The notes: generated from the letters alone by a model not told the origin. A stretch of DNA of 64,000 nt from Chrysoporthe austroafricana (GCA_001051155.2 JYIP02000004.1:5016383-5080382), one strand, 5' to 3'. Shown: positions 47,801 through 59,840, counted from the first letter of the stretch. Translations and numbers: made by a program.

Positions 47801-50800
47801 ATAATAGCAAGAAGTAAATATTGGGAACTGAAATTTTATTCAAAGCGCGTAAATTAACTATTATACGTTTTTTCCTCTGGCTATTTATATTCTTTCAAAT
47901 TATAAAAATTAGTAAACCGAATAATATTATACTTATAATCTATTTAGCTCGATTTTATTAATATAACTTATCTAAAATTTCGTTAATTACCTTTTAATTT
48001 TCCTTATTTAAATAATATAGCTTTTATCCTACTTTCTGGTTTTGCTATTTTTCGACCAAATTAACCTTTATCTATTAATCGATTAGTATATTAATAGGAC
48101 TTATATTTTTGAAAACTCTAGCGTATGCCCGTATTAATTCTATAACTTTATAAAGAAATTCCAGTAAATGCTTGCAAATATATATACCGAAATCAATTTC
48201 CGATTCCTTAATAGCTTTATCTTTTCGAATCCTTAGTTTATTACTATTTTCGAAATAATCTCTTATCTCGGGAATCTTTATATCCGGGAATCGGTACTTT
48301 TCCAGCTATTTTCCAGTAATTTCCGCAATTTATTAGAAAATATACTTAATAAATAACAATTAATCTGAATTCAGCTTTCCTGAAAGCTATAACCCGTCTT
48401 TAATTCGTTAAAAGAGGTATTATCGCGCGATATGGTAATAGTTATCGTAATTCGCTAGCGGGGTTATATAATCCGTCTGGAATAATTCAACCGTTTTTAG
48501 AAATTAGTTTTTCTGGATCCTTAAAGGGGTTGCCGCTTAATTCGTTACTAAAACCTCTTTAATTTAATAGCCTATTAAGTAATTTATTTACTCTTTTTGC
48601 TTCGGCTTGAATAAAAAGATTACGTTTTTGGGATTTGCTTAATATTAATAAGAATTAGCTTATAAGATCTAAGCAGTATTACTGTAATAATCGCAGCCTT
48701 TACTTGCTAGGATTGTATTAGCATTCGGGCAAATATTTCTATTTTTGCTATAATACTACTAAAATAACCAAATTGTATAAATAATTCTGAATTCAGAATA
48801 TTTAATTCGTAAAGAATATTATATTCCTATCTTAATAGAATGCTTGCTTTTAATCGATTTAATACCCAAGCTTTTATTCGAATACGAAATATAATTGAAT
48901 AACCGTACTTATTGCTTTAGAAATATAAATCGAATTTAGCTTAGCTTTTTGCTAGCGACTAGCTTATATTTCTGAGCTTAGCTTTTATATTCTAATCTAT
49001 TTTCGTTTTGAAAAATTGTATTAGCAATTTTTCGGTAATAGCATAACGACTAGCGCTTATATCGATATAAACTTTTATATCCGGCCTATTCGGGTATGCT
49101 CTAACTGCAGCTCTTGTATACGTATAGCTGTTACTTTAATAAGGCTTAACTGTAAGTATAAGAATATTATATTTCAAGATTTCTCCTTTCTATATATCGA
49201 TTTTAGGAAAATTCTATAGCTAACTGGATAGTTATATAGGGTATTTGATATAGAATATGCTTTTGTCTACCGATAATTTTGCTTTTTCGGCTCGAAAAAT
49301 CCAGATATCGTTTTCGATTATTATATTCTCTTTATTAGCTTATTTTTCCAATTTGTCCTTTTGCTTTTATAGGTTTTCGCTATTTTCGGTTTCTTTATCG
49401 TATTTATTATTATCCGCTATAAACAGATTATTATTTACGGGGAAATAGCCTTTTCGAGCTAGCTTATTCTCTTTATCTGGATTATATTGCAATTCTCTAT
49501 TATCGATATTGAAATTTGCTAGAGTTGATTGGACAAAATATCCTCTAGCATCTTTTCGTACGAATCGATAATAAAAACGCGATTGGAAGTTTCGGTTTTT
49601 TGAAATTAAACTTTTGCTATTATTTATAATATTAGTTAATATTTTTCTAGCCGTATTAGAAATGTTTTATTATCTGGCTATCCGTTCTTATAATTGGTTC
49701 CGAGCATTTATTAGCTTTCGCTATTATTTTAATAAAAGTTTTCGAAATTCATATTCCGAAATATATTTAATGCTTTTAGATAGATTTAACTAATTAAATA
49801 TCCTTATTAAGTGAAATAAATATTCAGGTCTTTAAAGCCTGAATTTTCTAGAATATCCTGGGAATATATTGGTTAAGAAGTAAATATTAATATTGGGAAA
49901 ATTAGCAGCCGATTGTATAATTTTCCGTACCGATTGCGCGGGTTTACGAAATAATCTTATTATGCAATCTAATTCGAAAATATGCTATATTTCTTGTTTC
50001 GCTTTGAAACGTTTTTCGAAATCTTTCATATTCTCATTTCGATTAAGTCTATCGAAATATTTAATTATTAATTTTTTATCGATCCGATCCTAAATATTTC
50101 TAGCTAAATACGAATTTGAGTATTCGGCTAGCTTAATAAATCGATAAATATAATAAGTAAATTCTAGAATATTGCAATTATTTCGTATATTTTTCCTAAA
50201 ATATTATTAAGCGTTTAGCAAATCTTTTGCAATTTTCTGCAATATAAAGAAATCTCTTTTCAATTACTTTTTTTATTAGCTTTAATTATATTTATGCAAA
50301 ATAAAGTCCTTATACTTTTAAAAGAATAATATAAAATAAAATTAAGTATATACTATTCCAATTAAGCAAGCGAATAAATAGAAACTGAAATATTTAGCGC
50401 ATTTTGCATTTCTAGCTATATATATTTTATATTAATTTATAAAAGCTTAAAAGTTTTTCTAAATAATAATTTTGCTATTTGTAATAGATACGATTATTAA
50501 ATTAATATAATCGTTCTAGTTTTCGTAAAATCGGAATTGCCTTATAACCATATCTTTGAATTCCCTATTAATACTAATAAGCAATATTATAAGTTCAAAT
50601 AAATCAAATTAATAAGTTCGGGAATTTTTAAATCGCTTATAGCTAAATAATAAATTTCGAAAATTATTGCTTTTACTATTGCTAGAATCCGATAAATCCG
50701 GTAATTTATCTAGCTTATTAATTAGTTCTTTTTGGAAATTAGAATTAATTTTAATATTCGGTTCGGGATCTGAAAATAATTTTTAATCTAATTAATTTCC

Positions 50801-51850
50801 TGCTTTTGATATAAATATTTGCCGGATACGTTCTTTAATATTAGGAAATGCTAATTTAGTAAAGCGATATCCATTACTAGCATAATATTTCGCAGCCGAA
50901 ATAAGAAAGGGTTTCTTAATAAATTCCGATTAAAGCGCTTGCATATTGAAAGCTTATTGCAATCGGAACATTTTCTTAAACTTAATACGTATTGCTTTTT
51001 CCGAAATAAAGCCGTTTTAGTAAATTGCTTTTATTTCGGATTGCTATAGAAATTAATTTAATAAGCTAGTAATTAAGAAGGAAAAAGTTGGGTATTTCTG
51101 AAAAATAATAGTAAGATTATCCGATTTTCTTTTATTTAATTTTTTTTCTTTATAGTTTTCTTTCCCGAAAGATTACGAATAATTCGATAAACTTAATTAA
51201 AGCATTAATATGCTTTTTGCTATAAAATTTATAAAATTAGCCGGAATAGCTATAATGGAACTTTATTTGAAAGTATTCCAATTCTGGATTCCTGTTAAAA
51301 AGAAAGAAATATGCTTATTTCCTAGAATTAATTATTTTCTTTTATCTTTATCTATTCTTCTTATTATAACTGAAAAATTCCCGAATTTATTAATAAATTT
51401 AAAATTTAAATTTTCAATTAAATATTGTAATAAATAAATATATTTAATTCCGCTATCAGTATTAATATATTTAAGTATATAATATTTTCGATTTTTAATA
51501 AATTATTGCTAAACCAATTCTTTTAACGAATTTTCCGGATTATTAAATCGAAAAATATTCTCGCTCTCGTTCATTTCTATAAGCATTTATCGTTATTCTT
51601 TTTCCGTTATTATCTTAATAAGCTATCGAAATTTGCAATATTTGGAAAAATTTTCCCAGAATATATTATTCTCTCCTATCCATTAAGATAAATTCTTATC
51701 GAAATTCGACTTTCTTCTTTTTTAAATCCAGCGCTTAAGCAATAAAGGCTATCCTTGCTTAATTACTTATGCTTTTGCTTTCTGCAAAAATGCATTGGCT
51801 TCCCTAAGATTCTGTTTCGCCTTTTCGTATCGATTGGCTAAAAATTTCTA
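44900..51850 (-). pseudogene. gag-pol of H2, RIP-damaged
   Basis: Minus strand. Integrase is the most legible part: a LPIVPSINT-like core segment, then ISNRNSKFLSEFWK (ISDRD-type Asp now Asn) and SYSQTDGQSE with its Glu. Chromodomain-like IEYLVKW near 45150. The C-terminal tail is charged (ELQEKAKREQLLAEKVPEPG). The RT box reads FIND where FxDD is expected. Family assignment comes from domain order PR-RT-RH-IN-chromodomain. Inactive. Confidence 0.82.
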
Positions 51851-52059
51851 ATTAACAAAAACGCATGCAATTTCGAAAAAGATCTTAATATCCGATATAA
51901 CCCAATCTTTCTTCTCAAAATCGTTCAAAGCTTATATAAACTTGTATATTTGGGCAGGATATTTGATTTCGATATAATCAATAGGCCGCAATAATAAAAT
52001 ATTATTGCCAGTAATTGCTATAGTAAATTGGCAATAAATTATCGATAAATAATTGTAAT

Positions 52060-52262
52060 ATTTCTTATAGGAACGCTATTTTTACAAAAGCCGATATCTT
52101 ATAGAACCGATATTCTTACAGGAACCGATACTTTACAAAACCGATACTTTTACAAAGGCTATTATCTTATAAGACCGATATTCTTACAAGAACTATTACT
52201 TTACAAAGCCGATAATCGAAACCCGATTACGCAGCAAAAGCGTGCAAAGCGTAGCTACTAAT
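52060..52262 (-). repeat. Leader repeats of H2
   Basis: About eight units of the CCGATATTCTTACAAGA/CCGATACTTTTACAAAG type, then a non-repeated 60-bp segment (CGAAACCCGATTACGCAGC...) next to the LTR. That segment is missing in H1. Confidence 0.8.
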
Positions 52263-52466
52263 TGATAGTAAACGTACTGAAATATATTATGAAATATAGT
52301 TTTTCCAAGAAAGTAAACTACGCTAAAGCCTATTAGGGCATTATATAGGCCTCCCGGTAAGGGTATAGCATTTACTTAGTAAATTCATTGCGTATTTACT
52401 AGAGGATTTACTATAGATTTACCAGGCGAATTCATTACGAATTCACCTCGTCTATAAGTTTTGCCA
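52263..52466 (-). repeat. 5' LTR of H2 (204 bp)
   Basis: TGATAGTAAACG to TTTTGCCA, keeping both canonical ends. Same orientation as 41814-42017 and 52562-52770. Confidence 0.85.
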
Positions 52467-52770
52467 TTAAAGACCGATATTCTTATAAGAGCCGTTACTT
52501 TACAAAGCTAATAATCGAAACCCGATTACGTAATAAAGGCATGCAAAGCGTAGCTATTAATTGATAGTAAACGTACTAAAATATATTATAAAGCATATTT
52601 TTTCTAAAAAGGTAAATTACGTTAAGAGTATATTAAAGCATTATATAAGCCTTTTAATAAGAATATAGCATTTATTTAATGAATTTACTGTATATTTATT
52701 AAAGGATTTACTATAGATTTATTAAGCGAATCTATTATAAATTCATTATATTTATTTATAAGCTTTGCTA
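52467..52770 (-). repeat. Third family-2 LTR plus leader stub
   Basis: 52467-52561 repeats the last 95 bp of the family-2 leader and 52562-52770 is another LTR in the same orientation. With 52180-52466 it forms a direct repeat of about 290 bp. It looks like the leftover of a further tandem copy whose interior was lost by recombination. Confidence 0.72.
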
Positions 52771-53460
52771 TTATTACTATTATTATACTCATTTAATACT
52801 TTATTATTTGAAAGCTATATATCCTATTAATATTTATAAGTAGTTTTAGTTTTTAATTATATTTATACTAAATACTTTAATAGTAAATACAATTAAGTAC
52901 TACTGAAATATACTTAGATATTAGCTAGCCTTATTATATATAAATATTATATACGTCTATTCATTTCAAATATAACCGATTGCAATAGAAGAATAATTTT
53001 AAGTTTTTAGCATAAGCAGGTTTTCCTTTTAATTTCCGGCATAAGTACGTTTATTATTCAAATTCCCGGTATAAGCGTATTTACTTATTAAGACTTTAAT
53101 ACGAATCGATTTTATAAAACGAATATTATTTCCTATATAATCTCCTTTATCCAATAGTGCAATTGTGCTTTTCCTTACCGTATAACTTAAAGTCTTATTA
53201 TATTGTATTATTATTAACTTAAAATATCTTTAACTATAGTTTCCTTTATAGACAAAAATTATAAAGGGCCGGCAATTAATAGCAAAATCTATGGAAATAA
53301 TAAATTTATAGTAAATCCCCTGGTAAATATACGGTAAATTTACTAAGTAAATATTATACTTTTATTAAAAGGCTTATATAATATCTTGATATACTTTTAG
53401 CGTAATTTACCTTTTTAGAAAAACTATGCTTCAGAATATATTTTAGTACGTTTACTATCA
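52771..53460 (+). mobile_element. H3: inverted 3' end of a family-2 element
   Basis: Reverse complement of H2 41814-42515: 3' non-coding region (52771-53279), then an LTR (53280-53460, 181 bp with internal loss) ending TTTACTATCA. The element would be plus-coding with its body to the left, where H2/H1 now lie. Next to it the RIP-damaged block stops, about 240 bp from the gene island. Confidence 0.75.
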
Positions 53461-53700
53461 AAATATTATATTATTATTATTTAATATTTTATTTTTATAA
53501 TATATATATAATTACAATTTAATTATAAAATTTAATAATATAATATTATAAAAAACGAATAAAATATTATTTGAAAATTTATATAAATAAAAATATTAAT
53601 ATATTATTTTAATTTATTTATAATTATTTTATAATATTCGAATTAAAATTATTATAAAATTAAAAATTTATCTTCTAGTCGTTTAAATGCTTCTCTTATA
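53461..53700. other. AT-rich spacer, no feature seen
   Basis: Nearly pure A/T with no repeat or reading frame that I recognise; it marks the border between transposons and the GC-balanced island. Confidence 0.6.
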
Positions 53701-54354
53701 CTATTTGCTTACTTATTGATTGGACTCAATACTTACTTATTTCACGTCATTATTATCTAAGCAGCTTTTGCGGCTTGCTAAAGAACTGGGCTTGGCAATT
53801 CGGACCTTACACCTTCGGCTCTCGAGGAAGGATAAGTGCTCGTCAGGTTTACAGAAGAGGGCCCAGCTACGGCTTTTGCTAATGCTATTGAATCGGAAAA
53901 TATCTGAATGAAAAAAATAATGGCTGTTTAATATAAGACAAATATTCCATAGTGCCTTTCACCCGTACCTTCTTCGGCAAAGCTGTTGTGCCATTGCAGG
54001 TTGTCATGAAGGGAGGAAAGGAAAGAGCAGAGCAGAGAGGTGTCGCTTCCATTGCAATGACTAAGCGAAAGAGTTCACCTTCTTCAAGCTTGAGGCGCAA
54101 CCTGGCTTTCTCTTACCCTTGGGTAAGAATCAGCTTCTGTACAATACAGACACCCACTTGAGCAATCGATCCCGTTCAGCCCTATTATGGGTGATGTCAT
54201 TTTGTGAGTGCCGCCTTTTTTGTTGGGATTGTATGTAGCTCAAAGGTTGCACACAGACAGATTACCCCGCATTATAAGGGCGTTTTGCAAGGCGTTGTGC
54301 TCTCTCTTGCTTTCTCCTGGGATTTCGTGCGCTAACCATTCCCACCCATACACA

Positions 54355-54361
54355 TATATAA
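54355..54361 (+). promoter_or_regulatory. TATA-like box of the Nudix gene
   Basis: TATATAA lies 38 bp before the proposed ATG and is preceded by a pyrimidine-rich stretch (54298-54318), a common arrangement in fungal promoters. Position is suggestive only. Confidence 0.4.
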
Positions 54362-54398
54362 CTTCCGTTGACCTTTATGTAGCAGGGCCTGATTCAAC

Positions 54399-55381
54399 AT
54401 GGCATCTTACATGCGGCTTTGCGAAGACTGTGATCGGTGAGTTCGTCCGATGCTCCATTTATTGGTTGTCCTGGAACATCGCAATTCCGCTGACCACCCT
54501 CAAGCCTTCAGGCATACCCAGCGACATGCTATAAGCTACGATTCGATGGCTTCGACGGAGTCTTTGGCCATCTCATCGAGCCTACTGTGAAGAAATTCTC
54601 CTGGAATGACGATTGGGAGGTTAATCACGACAGCAGGACGGTCAAGCTTCTCAAGACTACTCTTGACGATCGGCGGAACGCTATTGACAAACTATTGTCT
54701 ATCGAGAGAGAGAAGGAGACCTTCAAAGTCCTGAAGAAGTGGACAGGAGAACGGTTTCCTATCTTCGGTCCCAACCGCGACCTCGTCGTCGATCTCGAAC
54801 GCTCTGCCGCTGGTCTTTTCGGCATTGTAACCTATGGCGTCCAACTCATCACATACAGGGAAGATGAAAATGGTATCTTAATTTGGGCAGCTCGTCGATC
54901 TCCTAAAAAGACACTGTACCCCAACAGGCTCGGGGTGACAGTTGGTGGAAGCTTACCGGCCGGGGAGTCTCCATTCGAGTGTTTGCTTCGCGAGGCCCAC
55001 GAAGAGGCTGGCCTAGAATCCGATTTTGTGGCATCTCATGCGACGTCTGTTGGCACTATCAGCTATGTTACTGCTTCTGAGACCAAGACCACCAGCGGTG
55101 GAGAGCCCGGGCTCATCCGAGCAGAGATACAATACGTCTACGACATGAAGGTCGATCGAAATGTGATCCCTAAACCCTACGACATGGAAGCTTCTGATAT
55201 CAGTCTATATTCGGTTCAGGATATCCAGAAGGCATTGGACGATGGTGAATTCACCCCTGCCAATGCTTGTCTCATGCTGGATTTTTTCATCCGTCATGGT
55301 ATTATCACTTTCGAGAACGAACCCAACTACAATCAAATTATCAGCCGATTGTATCGACCGCTGGGAACTCATACAGCGTAA
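54399..55381 (+). CDS. Nudix hydrolase, DUF4743 / thiamine-pyrophosphokinase-related type
   Basis: Proposed model: exon 1 54399-54436 (MASYMRLCEDCD plus a split Arg codon), intron 54437-54504, exon 2 54505-55381; 304 residues. The intron has GTGAGT, a CTGAC branch site and a CAAG acceptor. It is the only nearby acceptor that keeps the phase, and the exon-2 frame upstream of 54505 meets a stop at 54491. Residues about 161-183 match the Nudix box GX5EX7REUXEEXGU exactly (GSLPAGE, then REAHEEAGL). The N-terminal half (DGFDGVFGHLIEPTVKKF, SAAGLFGIVTYGVQL) and the end (LDFFIRHGI, ENEPNYNQIISRL) match the fungal and plant family with an N-terminal DUF4743 domain. Family members hydrolyse nucleoside-diphosphate-like substrates, possibly damaged thiamine diphosphates; the substrate here is unknown. 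No internal stops and no RIP signature, unlike all neighbours. Confidence 0.9.
54437..54504 (+). other. Predicted 68-bp intron of the Nudix gene
   Basis: GTGAGT donor, CTGAC at 54490-54494, acceptor AG at 54503-54504. Size and motifs are typical of ascomycete introns. Splicing joins a 12-codon first exon to the main frame. Confidence 0.78.
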
Positions 55382-56457
55382 AGCATGACTGAGATATTGT
55401 GCTCGGATACCGCTAGAGCAGCTACGAAAGATGGATGGACAGACAATGCCACAAGACTTAAATAGCTGAAAAAGATCTTCATTCCGGGAAGCCAGTCAGA
55501 AGACCCTTGGTGGTCGGCATGAGGTGCGATCTAATTAGTAACAGGCTGGCGAGCCTAGCGACAAGAGGGTTCGCGAGCCTGGCATTCGAACATGGCTGTC
55601 GAGGGCCTAGCATTCGAAAGCGAATCAGATTGGCCCGAAGTAATCTCGAGCTGACCCATCCGCGCATCGGTTTTCCGGGAGCAGGGCATATCGTTACCGT
55701 TTCGGGCAGATGGGATATACAATCGTCCTATACTCTTAGTAGATCTCTTGAACAGCGGAAGGTCTAAGTTAGTTGAAACACGATGCGCTAGTGATATACA
55801 TCCAATGCTCTATACTCTAGAGGCCCAGCCTGCCCTGTAATGAAGACGACGTATTGCTATCGCTATACCTCGTCAGAATTCCGAGACTTTTGGTAGCGTC
55901 TATAGAAAAGCTTTATAGAGCAAGGCATCAACTAGAAGTAAATTACTTCCATATTGGTAGCACTTTAATAACGAAATATATTGGCATACCGGGCGACCAA
56001 GGGAAGACTATATCGCCAGCATGCACATGCGAGCATTGATATATAGTAATTACGCTGAACAAGAAAACAAAAATAGCGCGGAAGGGAATAGTAACTGGGT
56101 GCTGACCATGATACCAAGCGGGGCACAGCATTAGGCGTCCTGTCGCTGAATACAAACCACTCAGCGCTAGAGTCTTTTCCGTTCATTATTTGAATCTCGT
56201 TATTCTTAGTCTTAAAAGTCTCTTCTATGGGATCTGAATCCATAAATATGCATTCCTTCTTTGTACTCTGTCGGAATCTAGGGACGTGGCGCCTCGTAAC
56301 GGAGAGCTGTACGTTGAAATTAAACGCGGAATCACCACCAAGACTGCGATTGACCGCCTGTTACAGAGTTCCCAGAAGTCTTCAAGGGCCTTTAATTCAA
56401 CTCTACGGTAATAAAGGTATTTCCTTCGTGGCTATACCACACCAAGAGCAATTCTAG
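55382..56457. other. Downstream part of the island, no supported gene
   Basis: Overlapping short frames on both strands (for example 55965-56243 minus and 56227-56457 plus) have no recognisable domain or splice structure. The minus frame starts at a true ATG (MDSDPIEETFKTKNNE) and could be the remnant of a gene, but I cannot support it. GC-balanced until 56457, where AT-rich DNA starts abruptly. Confidence 0.5.
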
Positions 56458-56868
56458 TAAGTCGATTATATTATAAAAATTTATTAAAATATTAATATTA
56501 TTTAAAAATATAAATATAATTATAATAAATTCTAAATTAATTTTGTAATTTTAAATATAATAATTTTAAGAAATATTTTAAAAATTAAAATAAAAAATAA
56601 AAAATAATTTAATAATAACATTATAAATATATAATAATTTATATAATTTAAATTGAAAAATAAATATTTTTTATTTTATTAAATTTATTATTAATAATTA
56701 TAAATAATTAAAAAAAACATTTATTATTGAAATTTAATAAATATAATAAATATATTTAGAAATTTATAAGAGGGCGTATATAAGTATAGGATAAATATAA
56801 AGGTATATAAATTGAAAGTAAATATTCGGCTTAAATAATTATATAAATACAGATAAAAAGGAAATAAG
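56458..56868. other. Extremely AT-rich spacer
   Basis: Runs of A/T with no frame or repeat that I can assign. Confidence 0.6.
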
Positions 56869-58702
56869 AAAAGGGTTGATTTTGGTTATATTAGTTTATT
56901 ATATTGTTATTATTCTTGCTTGCTTTTTCTATCTATCGAAAGTGGGCGGAAGGCGAGATATATATACTTGAAATTTCTATCTTTTTCGAATATTCTTTGC
57001 CACTTGATTTATAATTATAAGCTGTATTTATAAGCATTTATTAACTTATTATAAATTAAAGTTATATTTATATTATTTAGTTTATCCGTTCGAAAGCAAT
57101 AAGTAAATAGTTATTATAATAAGCTTTGCATTATGCAAGCTTATTATTTATTACTCGCTACTCTCTCGAATGTTCTAGCAGCTTCTGCTTACGTAATCAA
57201 CTAATTACGTAATTATATCTTATATATAAGTATAACTTATAATAGTTATAAATATAATAACCCTAGCTTTATAGCTCGTATAGTTATTAGAAGTAAAGTT
57301 TTAATCTTATTTATTTATTAACTTTTTTTCTTTTAATTATTCGAGCTTTTTATATTATTTATATATATATATATATATATTATTATAAAGCTTATTATTT
57401 ATATATTTATTATATATAATTACTTGTATATATATACTTATAAAATTATAATATTTTTTAATTTTAATTTTTTTATTATATATTTAATAAATATATAAAA
57501 AAGCTTAAAATAAAATTATAAATATTTATATTTTTTAATTTCTTTTTATATTTTAATTAATATAATAAATATTTTTTTTAATATAATTAATTTAAATAAA
57601 ATAAATGCAATTTGAAATATAAATATAAAATATTAATATTATGTATATATATATATATTAATTTCAAATATTAAATAAATTTAAAATAAATTTAATATTA
57701 ATTATTAAAAATATAAAATTAAATTAATTATTTTAATATATATTCAAAATTTATTATATAAATTTATAATTAAATAAAGAAATTTTTATTTAATTTGTTT
57801 GCAATTATTATATTGCAATACTTTTTAATAATATTTAATATATAGTTTTTTTTATAATATATATATATATATATAAAGTTTTTTTTTTAAAAAAAATTAT
57901 TAAAATATTCTTTATTAATTATTACTTTTTTTGCCGCTTATATTTATAAAAGAAAATATCGTTAATTATAATAATAAGAAATTTATATATTTTTATTTTT
58001 ATATTTTAATTATTTTTTTTAAATATTTTATTTTTTTTTCTTATTTTCTTTTCTTTATTTAATAATTTATATTTAACTTATTATTAAAATTTAAATTTAT
58101 TTATTATTATATAATGCTTTTATTAACTTTATATAATTTTCTATATTTACTTTTATTAATTTTTACTTATATTAATATTTTTTATATAATTTTCTTATAA
58201 CCTTTTATTATATTTTTTATTTGCATTTCTAACTTTATTATAAGCTTTTAGCTCGTTTTTTCAAAAACATTATTAATTTTATTTTTTGCTTTTTAATTTT
58301 TTTATTAATTAGCCCGTTTAATTCGGCTATATTAAAAGTTTAAATATTAAATATATTCGTATCCGTATAAATAAAAAAGATTTTATAATAAAATATAAAG
58401 AAATAAAATAAATTGCTTTTATAATAAAAAAAAGCGAGATTAAATTATAAGCTAAAATAAAATAATATTTGCAATTAAAAGTGCGTTTTAGCTTAAATCG
58501 TAATATTAAAAATTATATTAAAAATATTATTTATATATTAAAGTTTTTTTTTTTCAATATATTTATATAAAAAAAATTCCGTAAATTTATTTTTACTTAA
58601 ATTTTTTATAAATAATTTAAAAAAGCTTTATTATTTACTATATTTTTAATTATATAAACGTTTTATTAATTTTTTATTATATTAATATAATATATAATTT
58701 TA

Positions 58703-58735
<33 letters not shown>

Positions 58736-59840
58736 TATTTTTAATATATAAAACAAATTTTATTTATTTATTAAATTAATTAATAAGAAATAAATTTTTA
58801 AAAATAATTTTATAAATATATATATTAAATATTAAAGCATTATTTAATTTTAAAACTTATAAATTTTTTTAAAATAATTAATTATTTCGAATTAATAAAT
58901 ATAAAATAATATTATTAAATTATATTATATAAAGTTTAATATAATAATTTAATTTTAAAGTTAATAATTAATATATAATTTTAAAATTTAAAATAAAAAA
59001 ATTAAATAATTATTATAATAAAATAATATAAAATTTATAAATAAATTAAATATAATAATAAATAATTATTTTATTATAAAATAATTTTAAAGTTAATATA
59101 AAATTATAAATATATATTTTCAAATATAGTTCGATTTTAATAATTATCTTTTATATAAATTAAATATAAATTTAATTTAATTTTAATTATAAAAATTATT
59201 TTTTAAAATTATTATATTATATTTATAATCCTTTTAAATTTAATAAAATATTTTATTTATTTTATATAAAGTATTTTTATTTTTTTATTTAGAAAATTAA
59301 ATTAATATATAATAACTTTTATAAGTAATAACCCTTTTAAATTTTTTTGAATTATTAATAAATTATTTTTAATATTTTTTAATATTAAATCGAATATAAT
59401 ATTATAAGAAAGCTATAAAGCCTTTAGCTTATATAATAAAGTAAATAATAAAGAATAAAGGATTTTATAAAGTGCAAAATAATTAGTTAAATTGTTTTTT
59501 TTATTATATTATATTGTTTTGTTAAATTTTTTTTTCTGAAAAGGAAAAGGACTGGATATATATATTCGAATATATCGTCTTTCTTTCTATTTCCTTCGGA
59601 AATTTCTCGGCATTTTTCCCCTCTTTATTAGAAATTAACAGCTTGGATTTCTAAGCATTTATAATCCTTATTTGCCGGATTTCTAGTTTTAAATTAAATA
59701 TTTACCGATATAGTTTTTTCTTTAAAAAATTATTTTTCCAGAATTTATAATATTTACAGTTCTCTTAAAGCTTATTTATATAAGTAATTGCTTACGTAAT
59801 CAATTCTTATATTATAATATAAATAAAGAGTATTATAAAT
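56869..59840. repeat. Possible degenerate LTR pair around an AT-rich interior
   Basis: Two less AT-rich blocks (about 56870-57290 and 59480-59835) are in the same orientation. They share GGATATATATA-type and TAAGCATTTAT motifs, and near their ends the exact CTTACGTAATCAA. The 2.2 kb between them is almost pure A/T with no readable protein. This could be a very old or non-autonomous LTR element, or simply two copies of some other repeat. Similarity is patchy, so the call is tentative. Confidence 0.3.

Larger units (their letters stand above)
41814..52466 (-). mobile_element. Copy H2: complete family-2 element, 10.65 kb
   Basis: Two direct 204-bp LTRs bound it. Minus strand: leader repeats, gag (about 51850-49400), protease (about 49030-49090), RT (FINDIVIYS, about 47540-47570), RNase H (ILTDYTA, about 46800), integrase (about 45600-46500) and chromodomain (about 45020-45200). 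A further 2-3 kb accessory region (42018-44880) follows before the 3' LTR. It is unusually long for a fungal gypsy element because of that region. No clean target duplication, since it shares an LTR with H1. Confidence 0.78.
53700..56457. other. GC-balanced, non-RIP island
   Basis: Base composition and codon texture change sharply at both ends. It contains one convincing gene (54399-55381). 53700-54290 and 55382-56457 hold short open frames on both strands, none recognisable. 55540-55625 has three loose copies of a GAGCCTxGCATTCGAA-like motif. Confidence 0.8.

Noticed and set aside
41814..53460. A DNA transposon with terminal inverted repeats of about 0.5-0.7 kb
   Set aside because: The repeats contain a 204-bp unit that also occurs as direct copies bounding a gypsy gag-pol, with TG/CA ends. 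LTRs of two oppositely oriented elements explain them better.
53720..54161. Small frames at 53720-53911 and 53952-54161 as genes
   Set aside because: No domain, no supporting context and alternative start codon for the first; overlapping frames on the other strand are equally long.
54208..54534. 108-codon frame upstream of the Nudix gene
   Set aside because: It begins at GTG, has no recognisable domain and overlaps the promoter, first exon and intron of the Nudix model in another frame.
54587..55381. Nudix protein starting at 54587
   Set aside because: That codon is GTG, and conserved family sequence continues upstream in frame; the spliced ATG model is better.
53700..56457. tRNA or rRNA gene in the island
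   Set aside because: I looked for cloverleaf-like paired arms with a T-loop motif and found none convincing.
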